Of a DNA stretch of 64,000 nt, positions 34,394 through 46,100 are shown piece by piece. A program made the position numbers and the translations under genes. Source of the stretch: Basidiobolus meristosporus CBS 931.73. Its lineage: Eukaryota > Basidiobolomycota > Basidiobolomycetes > Basidiobolales > Basidiobolaceae. The notes under the pieces are model-generated. The model did not search any database and was not told where the DNA came from. It worked only from the letters and a program-made list of their open reading frames with translations. Where the stretch lies: NCBI GenBank assembly GCA_002104905.1, contig MCFE01000201.1, forward strand, positions 62,001 to 126,000. Reading direction: 5' to 3'. Within the stretch, counting starts at the first letter, position 1. The number at the start of each line of letters is the position of its first letter.

Positions 34394-35622
34394 ATGCTAC
34401 GAAGCTTAGTAAAATTCATATTTTCTAAACTGGCCACCGGATCAGATGATCTCAATTCGAAGGACTCCTATATGCTGAGGTGTCTGTTTTCCGCGATAAA
34501 GTCTGGAGCATGTTACCCAGCTCCACCCATTGAAGACACTCCAAGGAAGCAACCTTTAGACATCAGGTTAACCTCTAACCTGCTAACGTTATATGGACGG
34601 CCAGAGGATTCAGCAGGCGTAGTTCTTCGAGGCACGGTGTTTGTGAACCGTAGAAGGCCTTTCAATGTCAAATCCATCACGGTGATTTTCAAGGGGACGT
34701 TCAGCATCCATTCACCAATAGGTTAGTATGCCCCAGCTATAGTTGAGTGTTCATATAGTAATATCGAATAACTATAGACCAAATCTGCCGAGAGAAGACC
34801 ATCATTGAGAGCCACACAAGCATACTAACCACTTCGGTTGACGCTCAAATCTTGGACGCCCAGAGTCAGTTTGACTTCGAATTACCACTAAACGGGGATT
34901 TACCATCCTCCATTCACACCAAGATAGTGAACATCCGATACCAAGTGATAGGAGTAATTGAACGTCCATTCCTCTTCAAGAACATTGTTGCCCACTCCCC
35001 AGTTTCCATTCAGCGCTCCACTGTCTTGGAAAATTTCGAAGTCGACGCATCCACCTCGTTCTCTGGAGTGTGGGCTTCACGGCTGTGCTACGATGTATTT
35101 ACTACCGATTTAACCTTTGTGATTGGAGATCCAATCCAACTGTCCTTTAAACTCTTTGCCTTAAAGAAGTGCTTAAACCTGCATTATGTTCAGCTGGTAT
35201 TGGAGGAGAAAATCCTTTACCAGGAAGAAGAGCTGCTGTTCCCTACGCCCTTGAAGAAAACAGTGGCGTGGACAACTGTAGATTGCCCAGACCCTCGTAC
35301 ACAATGCTGGGAGGAAACCGTCTCTCTGACGGTTCCCAATGATGCTCATGAAGACTGTGAGTCAGCAATTTTAGACATCTCTCACAAGTTGATTGTGAGC
35401 TTTGCTGTCAGTGGGTCTGATGTGGGGAAAAACATTATATATGGGCAAATCCCCATTAAACTCATGTCCTCTACCCAGGCTGAGGCCTCAACCCCTTTAC
35501 CGCTTTACGAGCCACTGCCGCACTTTTTGCAGACAAATACCTTACAACAATCAATCATGAACATGGGTTTACCAAGCTATGATTACCAACCACCGCCCAA
35601 ATATACCACGTCTGTAGCCTGA
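34394..35622 (+). CDS. Alpha-arrestin (arrestin-like trafficking adaptor)
   Basis: Exons 34394-34721 and 34778-35622, 390 residues. The N-terminal arrestin lobe has LDIRLTSNLLTLYG, then AGVVLRGTVFVN and VKSITVIFKGTF, followed by QFDFELPLNGDLPSSI and VNIRYQVIGVIERPFLF. The C-terminal lobe runs to about residue 350, with DPIQLSFKLF and IPIKLMS. The last residues carry PPKY (382-385), a PPxY motif of the kind bound by WW domains of Rsp5/NEDD4 ubiquitin ligases. Family members recruit the ligase to plasma-membrane transporters and drive their endocytosis. It is shorter than most yeast ART proteins. The start is the first ATG of the frame. Confidence 0.88.
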
Positions 35623-35887
35623 ATCCCTAGAACTCATGCACAGTTGAATGTTGGACGTAAAATACTTTCTATGTTGTAGCACGTAGCCGTTAAAACCATA
35701 CTTTAATTACATTGTATATTCTGCACAATATCGTACTGTACTTACTACTCCTACAATCGCTCACTTGCATAATCTGAATAAACTTCACTGTTGCAGCTGT
35801 AACACTTCAGACCAAGTAAGAGCTGTGTCCGTCTACCACTTGTTCAGAGGGTGAGAAACCTCCCATCCATTTCATATATAATTCCAT

Positions 35888-37123
35888 TCACGGAGAGCTA
35901 AAGGGATTTGAGGTATTATATGCCGTTAGCTGGCTGTGCAACTTGGGACACAAATCGTCAAAACTATTTACATTATTGACTGCAACTTGGAGTCGGGATT
36001 TATCGAACAAAACAAACTCATGAATCAGTTGGTCCATAGTTCTGCCATTGCCATTCGCCTTGCGAATGAAAGCCTCAATCTCACTCTCCACAGAATCTAT
36101 TGGAATACGGTCAGGTTTGGCAAGGATGATGACCAAATGAACGGAGATTTACCACCCAATCCAATGGTTTCAACACTGAACTCATCCATGTCTTCACCTT
36201 CGTCTTCGTACTGACTAGAACCCAACAATTTGAAAGGTGACACCTTCGGTTCGTCTATAGGGTTTTCTTGTGACATTCTAACCGGAGTTTGCATCTCATG
36301 CGTCGTTGAATGAATTTTTTGAGGTGACAGAGAATAACGGCCTTCACCGGCTCTGCGAATTGGTGAAGGGGGAAACTTTCCGGCGAAGTAGTTGTCCCGA
36401 TACAATTTTACCAGTTCCAAAGAGCGTAAAACTTCATATACGGGGTCTTCCTGTATTTCCCAACTTCATATCACTTAGTATATGAGGAATCCAGAGAACA
36501 ACCGTAAAAGGTAAAGTTACCCAGTACAATCTATCCACCGCCCCCACTCTCCCTCTGGAAGCTCTGAGGTGGATAATCCTTGCTCGGTGAAGTAGCTACC
36601 TAAGTCTTGTGACTTCAGTAACCCAATCACCTCCAACTGATCGCCCAGTACGAGATTTCTTACACGTTGCAAAGGGAAGCTTTCGGAGTTGTTGAGTAGA
36701 AGTGGTATAATCCCAGTGCCATCGTCTTGAAAAACAGAAATGAATTGATATGCTGGAAACTGCGCTAGGGGAGGACAAGCATACCCAAAAAGCACAAAGT
36801 TTTGATAGCTCCAGATTGTTGCGCTTCTGGGACAGAATTCCTGGGACTTTGGCTGGCATCAACGTGACTCTGAAGGACTAGTATACCCGTAAACCTTAAT
36901 TGAGTATCTTATTAACACGAAAGGCAACTTTGTCTGGTAAACTCGACAGGAAACCGCTGAATGCTCACCTAACCTTATCAAACCCAAATTTAGGGAAGCC
37001 AGTGTAGAAGAGTTTCTCACCCAAACTGTATTTCGCCGATAATAAATCTTGTGCGAAGAGTATTCGATGGATACGGTGGTCTGTCTTACTCTGCTGTGAC
37101 TTGGTTCTCTTGGGTTTAAACAT
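35888..37123 (-). CDS. STN1: Telomere-capping CST subunit Stn1 (OB fold)
   Basis: Five exons: 36969-37123, 36785-36894, 36521-36752, 36153-36463 and 35888-36096, 338 residues, phases closed. The OB-fold reads from FDKVRFTGILVLQSH across a variable loop to QDDGTGIIPLLL (residues 97-108) and VLGDQLEVIGLL. It ends in EDPVYEVLRSLELVKLYRDNYF, which matches the end of the Stn1 OB domain. A winged-helix-like C-terminus (VESEIEAFIRKANGNGRTM) follows. Stn1, with Ten1 and Ctc1/Cdc13, protects telomere ends and recruits DNA polymerase alpha. The family call rests on motif order and could be confused with an RPA2-like protein, but the DP...L-E-L...Y block favours Stn1. Intron 2 would be only 32 nt, and intron 3 uses a weak AAG acceptor. 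Confidence 0.72.
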
Positions 37124-37393
37124 AGTCTTGCGTATACTACCGATTCATCAGACAATATATAACGAACTCATATGCTGAATATATGCATCAGAATCTCTTC
37201 CAATCAGATACCCTGTTATGGGGAGAGCAAATTCAGCCCGACGATTGCGGAAGAGTGAATCCCTGTTTAGTGTGTGGTAACTCTACAATTTATTGGGTGC
37301 ATGGGGTATTCTACATTTCCGGAGATCATGTCAATGGCTCCTATCAAAAAGGTGAATTGCAAGTCACTCTAGGGTATAATGCTAACATCGTGC

Positions 37394-38302
37394 TTAAAGT
37401 TCCCAGACACTGCCAACATCAGAATGAAGGTCTTCGTGAGGTTGCCACTTAACAATTGCCTCAAGAACTGCGCGACCGCCCTTCATTTCCAAAGCAGGTA
37501 CGATGCTATGATCGATAAACTCATTGGAGGCACGATCAGCAAATACCATCATGGTGGAACCAACGCTGATACTCTTTTTGGCGGTCTTTTGGGCGAGTGG
37601 GGCGGTGGTGGAGCAATTGGCCAAATGGTAAAGAATGAAGTTCTCCATTTCAAGTGAGACTGCGTTGGGAAGCTCCTTATCAATTCTATCGAAGAGATCC
37701 TCATTGTGATCCACAAAATTCTCATCAATACGACCTTGTGAGGAATAGAAGGAATCAGCGTTGATGTTCAGTCCTTTGTGGACCTTCTCCTCGCCAAATA
37801 CAGTGGTTAGCTCATTTTCAAGAAGTGCAACCACATCCGAGTCAGCGGGGGCAGGCTTAGTGATCATGTAAGGTAGCAGGCCCTCATTATCAGGCAGGAA
37901 GTAGTCGTAGTTTCTGAAAATGCCGACTGCGCTATCAGGGACAATAAAGTTGCCTACATGGGCACCCTTGAGGGAGCCACATGAGCCAAAGCGGATCATA
38001 CACATTGGACCGTCAACGACTGCTCTAACTTCACGAACGAAGAAATCGACCAAAGCATTGCCCATACCGATGGCAATCACGGTAACCGGGACTCCCTTGT
38101 AGCGACCGGTGGCTGTGTAAAAGTTGCGATGGGAGGTGTACTCGAAGACTGGGGGGACGGGGTCAAAGAGCTTAGCCATGCGTTTGGCGCGGGCGTGGTC
38201 GCCAACTGTGATAACTCTGTTGGCACACTCACCACGCTTCAACTCGACGTGGTAAGTTCGACCATCGGAGGTCATAGGGAAGTTGGCGTTAGAGAAGACC
38301 AT
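37394..38302 (-). CDS. Uridine/purine nucleoside phosphorylase (PNP_UDP_1 family)
   Basis: Single exon, 302 residues. The family order is clear: ITVGDHARAKRMAKLFD near residue 31 (phosphate-binding G-D-x-x-R), then YKGVPVTVIAIGMGNALVDFFVRE. Next are MIRFGSCGSLKGAHVGNFIV (phosphate and base pocket), and VSLEMENFILYHLA (the E-x-E ribose-binding segment). The enzyme splits nucleosides with phosphate into base and ribose-1-phosphate in salvage pathways, in the cytosol. Residues alone do not tell uridine from purine preference. The lack of introns is shared with the SUN and chitosanase genes here. Its stop is about 270 bp from the STN1 start. Confidence 0.93.
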   Translation of the reverse strand: MVFSNANFPMTSDGRTYHVELKRGECANRVITVGDHARAKRMAKLFDPVPPVFEYTSHRNFYTATGRYKGVPVTVIAIGMGNALVDFFVREVRAVVDGPMCMIRFGSCGSLKGAHVGNFIVPDSAVGIFRNYDYFLPDNEGLLPYMITKPAPADSDVVALLENELTTVFGEEKVHKGLNINADSFYSSQGRIDENFVDHNEDLFDRIDKELPNAVSLEMENFILYHLANCSTTAPLAQKTAKKSISVGSTMMVFADRASNEFIDHSIVPALEMKGGRAVLEAIVKWQPHEDLHSDVGSVWEL

Positions 38303-40217
38303 TGCTGAGGTATAGAAACTAGGTTGAGAGTATCCAATGAATAAGAAGTGCTTTTTATAACTTGAATGATAAATTTGAATGGCAGGGAATGACTGAAGGA
38401 GATTTTTAAACTCAGGGGTTGGAATGAATTTATTATACCGTTAAGTAAATTCCTAATCACAATGATTCCTAATCTGGCTCCACAGGCTCACCAATCATTC
38501 GTTGTGAATTCAGAGCTTTCTGGAACTCTAGGGAAGTGTCTGAAATACCACTCTCAAATTCTAGAGAAACATGCCTTTTATGGTGCGTCAAGAAACAATT
38601 CTAAACAGAAAGTTGGATGAGCCCATCAAATGTGTAGGAGTGAGTACGACACTGGTTTAATTGGAAGCGACTTGGTCCCCAATTTGGTATATGATTTATT
38701 TCACAAGAGTCGGGTCTAAGAAAGAGCAGTGATACTTACCCAAGGACGAATTAATGACCGTCGGGATTCTGCGAAACAGGAAATTTGCGATTGAGCTCGA
38801 ATCTTCATTTGCCACATATGCAATGAAGGCAGAAGCAATTAAGGCCGTCTAGACATTTTTGAGCTACTCACTCATGTGAAAGCCCTTGGTTCATGCTGTT
38901 GTTGGCTACTTCCTCGGACTGAAGATGTGGGACCTCGCCACATGGTTTGCTGATTTGTCTTCCAATGAACTGGGGCCGGATTATGACTTGGTGGATTTTC
39001 CCGATTCATCATGGTGGCTGCATATGCATACGAGCATAACGTTAATAAATGCAATCGGCCCTGAACATACACTAGACCCCACATAAGGAACAAATCTTCC
39101 AAAAGCTCCTGGTAGCCCGAATCCATCGGTTTTGAAATCCAGTCTACTTGACAAACCTATTTATCATCGTACTGCCTGAATCATATTTCGGTATCTGTTA
39201 TGGATCGTGGTATTCAGTAACACAATCCCACTTTCTGCGCCAGATATACAGTCTGGATATTCAGTAATGTCGATCGTACCAACCTTGCATTTTTGGGGCT
39301 CAGTCAAACTGACATAGGTAGCAAGGATGCAGTGGAATGTTGCATTTCAAACTGTACCAGCATCGTGTACATTTTGAATATGTTTGTAGTACAAAGCGCT
39401 GAGCTGAAGTCATCCAATGCCGTAAGAATTCGTGACTAGAAAAGCCGGTGGACCTGCTGTCGTAGACCTAGTCCACTGATTAGTCTATAGGGTTTCCATA
39501 TTAGTATTTTACGTCACCCTCAAGAATATCCTCAAATCGCACTCCTGCCATCAGGTTTAATTAATCTTTAGTAGTGTGAGAATATCTGGCTAGTTCTGGT
39601 AACAGTGGCAGCTACTGTTCCTCATCGAGTTTCTTGGCTGTAATATTTCCAGTATCTGCAGCAAGTTCATTGAACTAATGGCGTACGTACTTCGTAGTTT
39701 ATTAACACGCTGATTACTCAATTGAGGAGTGATGCCAAATATTGATCGGGTATTCATAACGCGAATATAGTCTATAGATAGTAGCAACGTTCCTAATTTT
39801 TACCATTTCCAATAGTGTTACAAACTTGGGTAAATGTATGGATACTGTGGCGCATTAGGCCAATCCTATCTCGTAACTTGACCCCTTGAAGACAGACAAT
39901 CCTTCAGCAGAGGTGAACAGGTTTTCATAGAATCCTCTGATAAATGTTAGAAATCCTTTGGAGTTATGACGAGTGCTTGACCAATATTCATCGGATTTAT
40001 TATATTATTCGTTGTTTACAAAAACATGATTGCATGAAAAGGTTTATCTGAGTGTTTTACGGCCTGGAATTCGGCTGCTTACTTCTGTCGCCCAACTGGC
40101 CAAGCTCACCATGCGTAGCATGCTATGATACTTTGCGTTCAAATACATTTTCGCGTTACGTGAAGTCAACGGTTCACCATCCTCTTTCTTCCAAAATCAA
40201 AGAGCTGAACTCTCTTT
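38303..40217. other. Intergenic, no supported gene
   Basis: A 1.9-kb spacer upstream of the nucleoside phosphorylase and downstream of the protease gene. No gene, RNA or repeat is recognised. Confidence 0.5.
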
Positions 40218-41582
<1,365 letters not shown>

Positions 41583-43175
41583 TCTGAGAATCAAGGAAAA
41601 TGGAATACGAGGATATGTAAAAAGATATTTAAGTGACTTTCTTATGAGGTGGTGGTGATCTATTTATATACAAATCAGGAATCTTGGCGTTGACATAATC
41701 GTATAATGAGCATTCATATAGTGAAATTAGGATCAAGGCTTAGATAACTGATCACAACGTAGCAATGTATTAGTACATAATAGAAAACTTACCCTTAACA
41801 ATCACTGAGCCCCACATCCGATTATTATGCACTTGGTTGTTTTATCGGATGATCCCTCTCCGAGTCATTCGTGTAGTCGAAAATAGCCCAGAGAATGAAT
41901 GGGCGTATTATAGTAAGCATATATGTTTAATATCTATCGGAAACGAAAACTGCCCTCAAATGAACTACAAACCTGATATATCATATATGGAATGCAAACA
42001 CAACAAATGATGGAATTTACTTGGTTCGGGCATCTCTTGTTTCAACATTCATCCCATGGATAGTTCGATCATTTAATGTTGATAAACATCGTGCTGAAAC
42101 TGGGCTTGCGGTCAAATAAAGTACCTCTTACGGAGAGGTGGTTAGTAGACTCCATGCTTCTATATGAAGATCGGACCAAGATCATATGAGCGAACATGCA
42201 TGACGAAAGCGCTCTTCGAGGCTTAGGGTTACCGTGTGTGTGTTTAATCATGACGTACATAGCACGCATTCGCCCAATATAGATTGAGTTTGAACTCACT
42301 TGCTGTCTGAGTCATCTAGAAATAGATCTGTATGAATAATCATTTGCAAGCAAGCACACAATGCATGTGGTTGAGATGAAGAATTCTAAATCGGACATTA
42401 CTCCGTTACTTGTTAAGGGTAAGCTGATTTTCGCCACTGGATTTGATCTAATGCTTAGGGTTTTCCTCGCCCATGACTCAGCGGGTCAACAAATCATCGG
42501 TGTGAGTGGTGATTTCAGGTACTATGCGACCCGAATTGATCAGAGCCTTCGCCTGCGAAGAATGCAGTAGAATCATTCGCACAAAAAAGCCTTGCGCAAA
42601 ATAGGAGTGCCTTCCAAACGTGTTCAATGAGAAAAGCCTTCGGTTCGGTGACTGTCGAGTGTGATGAGTAGGAGCTTTGTGATCAACACACTACAGGGAA
42701 TTTGCTTTGTTCCTTGGCCCAAATGGGTGTCCACAGCACTAAGCCTATCGCATCCCTTAGTCAGTGAACTCATTTACTATGAAACATATACCGATTTGTG
42801 CGCAAGGCTCAGCTAGCATCATAATCAGTAGTCGCTTCATTTACGCATACCGTGTATTGCCGCAGACATTCATCGGATTCTGATTAGCCGTGTTATGATT
42901 AATTGCTATCTGTAAACATGCTATTCAAGAAATATTCAATATCGAGCTTTCGCCATCCATAATAACAAACAAATACACTATTTGGAGCCGTTTGATGAAA
43001 AGGGACAGAACCAAAGCTTCTTCTTCTCCCTTTGCCCTTAACTGACTGCTAAAAATTTGGTTTGCTTCTTACTTGGGGCATAATCTGTTTGGCCCCGGAA
43101 TTTCAGTCTAATTCATATATCTATCTTGGAGGCACTTGAAGTTTAGCTCCTTGATCTCGACTATAATATTTCTGA
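41583..43175. other. Divergent spacer, protease / REV3
   Basis: A 1.6-kb spacer between two divergent starts. No gene is seen. It should hold both promoters. Confidence 0.5.
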
Positions 43176-46100
43176 ATGGCTGGCGCACCCAATCCAGATA
43201 TTTCTGAAGATCTTGACACAGAGAAACGACCTAGCCGAATTCCGATCTTTAGTTGCCGGATTGTAAATATAGACTTCGAGCTTGTTCGTCCAGGTCCATA
43301 TGATATCCAGCGTACCAATGTACACCCTGATATTTCCCTCGAAAAAGTTCCGGTGATTCGAATTTTCGGAAGCACCGAAAATGGACATAAGACCTGTATT
43401 CACATACACCAAGTAAGTATGGCATATTCACACGTTGAACACCTACGCAACACGCTCACTCTCTATAAGGCTTTCCCATATTTTTATATAGAATATAAAG
43501 GCGATTTGAAACTTGATACCTGTAGGTTTCCATTACAATAATATTATCAAGCGTGCATCACTAACCTGAATTAGTGAGGAATTTTTGTATACAGTTGGCT
43601 ACAAGTATTAACCATGCCGTTGCTGTATCGTTGAACAAAGATCCAAATTTGAAAGTGAAGAATCAGTATGTCCTTGCTGTATTACCTATCAAAGGAGTTC
43701 CTTTCTATGGATACTACAAGGGGCATAGATGCTTTCTGAAAATATATTTATATCCTTATGGTCTATTGTGCCTGTCTTTAAGCAATATGCAGAATTCACC
43801 CTTAACCTAAAGTATACAGTGAACCCAAACATTGTTTCCAGAGTTGCTGAGCTACTGCAAATGGGTGCCATAATGGGTACTATCTTTCAGCCATACGACG
43901 CACACATCCCTTTCCTGCTTCAATTTTTTGTGGATTACAATCTTTATGGGATGAATTATATTCATTTGGATGATATGGTGCCTAGGGTAAAATCCCATGG
44001 TCAGTATATTGCAGATGTTGCCTGCTATGCACAGACACTAACTATGCATTACATGTACACAGAAAAACAGCCGTGGGATGATTCCGTTATGGCCAAAGAA
44101 ACTGTGTGCGAGATGGAGGTGGATACCGTTGTAGGAAATATCCTTTATTTGATGTTGCTCCTCACATTACACACATACCGCACACGTGCTTTGATATCCT
44201 TGATTCGAAGTTTTACATATAGTAAACAAGGACTTTATAGCGGAAAGAGATATCCACACTGTAGACTCTGAGTTATATGACGACCAGGTGAATGCTCGAT
44301 TAGTGCATTCACTTCATGCCTTATGGCAGGTAATATTCGCTCCAAATCCCTTGCATAATTACGTAACACTTCATATTGACAATGTACAAGGATGAGGAAG
44401 GCCGACGCAAGGAGCGCTTGTTGCCGACCGATGCGAAATCCCAGGCAGAGGAGAGAGGCTACTCTCCTTGGAACAACGAAAGTGCTTTGAGGGAAACGAT
44501 CCATAGCTTGATAGAAAAAAACCCGGGAGTTGGGCGTCCTCCAGCAGAGCAATCTGAAAATCTGAATACCGATGTGTTAGATAGATTGATGACTGCCTAT
44601 CAAGCCATTGATGGGCTATTCAAAGATTCTATTTTTCTGGGGGCAGATGTGGAGCCATCTCAAAAGTATATGGTGGCCTTTCTTTGATGCTATCCCAAAT
44701 TACGTTGTCTAACCAATCGACTGTTTCCAGTTCATCTCCTGCCGAGGTGTTGGTTGATAATGTTGTAGTTAGTCAAAGATACAGTTCGCAAAACGTAAGT
44801 AGACACATCATTCCTTGCTTAAATGGCTCCCTAAAGCGCTCACATCTATAAAGGAGAATTGTGACGACGTGAGCAACGTAGATCCAGAAATTCCACAGGA
44901 GGAAGAGAGAGATGAAGATAGCTCGCATGATGACGAGTTCTGGGAGCAGTTCAATGACGAAGATTTTTTTAATGTTAACGTGGATCATCAGCTAGAAGCC
45001 TTGCACCAAAATATCAATCAACCCGAACAATCCTCGACAATCCAGCCGGTCCAAGCAGCCCAATGTTTGTCGAACCACGAGAATGATAAGTCTCCTGGGG
45101 TTGCATCCAAGCCCAATCATTTTCTGAACCAAGAGGCTCTTCGTGGATTATCTATCTCAGATGAGCCGGCTCCGATCAACTTTGCTACCTGTCCTGTTTC
45201 ACGTAGAAAGTCTCCTAATCAGAATGATGATTCCGGCTGTTCGCTTCCTATCCGTAGAATTCCTCAATTTGATGGTCCTGGAGACCTATTCCCGCCAAAC
45301 TACTCAACACTGATGCCTGATAAGAAAGGAAGCCGGACTCCCATGATGGGGTCAGGTATGTTGTAATATGTAATTCAGGTGTTGACACCTGCTAAGAAAT
45401 CCAACTGAATCTTGGTAGCATCGCGTAAATTTTGTCGAATTGTTGACAAATCCCACAGTAGCAATCGAAAACTATTATATCAGGCTAAGGTAGACTAATG
45501 ACGCACTTGTTTTTGAGGGAATTGTTCTGAATCTCACGAGTAATATAGAACCGAGAGTCCAACCAAAAAACACCCAAGGCCGCGCTCACCTCTACAGTCT
45601 CAAGGATGCCATCTTCGTCAGAATCTCCCTCTAAAAGGAAAGCTCGAATGTTTTACTCCACTTCAAGAAAGCCAGTTGAAGAAACCCGACTACACAATCG
45701 CACATTCACAGAACCTAGACGTCGTATAAATTTTCAGAAGTACTTCATTGACGAGGATGATTATGAGTATGACCGAATAGAAAGCACGTTTACCTCAGGT
45801 ATTTACACCAAAGCTAAACCGAGGAAATGTCCTAATACTGACAAGCTTTGATCAAGCATCTAGCCATAGTACGGCTCGGATGGTAATGGACTGTGTAGAA
45901 ATACCAAGCAGAAGTTATGCTGATGACGAATTCTTCACGAATTACGGGTCTAACAGCAGTAATTTAATATCTAAGAATATTGTTGACATTGAGAATTATG
46001 CATCAAGTGTAGACACGTATTCCAAGATATCTATCGTCGAGTCTACCCAAGCAAGAGCTTCGCAACAAACATCGCGCAAGGTGTCGAATATTCTCACTAA

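Noticed and set aside
44190-44226. Short GT-AG intron in REV3 between exons 4 and 5
   Set aside because: It would keep a hydrophobic stretch that no REV3 has at this site. The AT-AC intron gives the conserved sequence.
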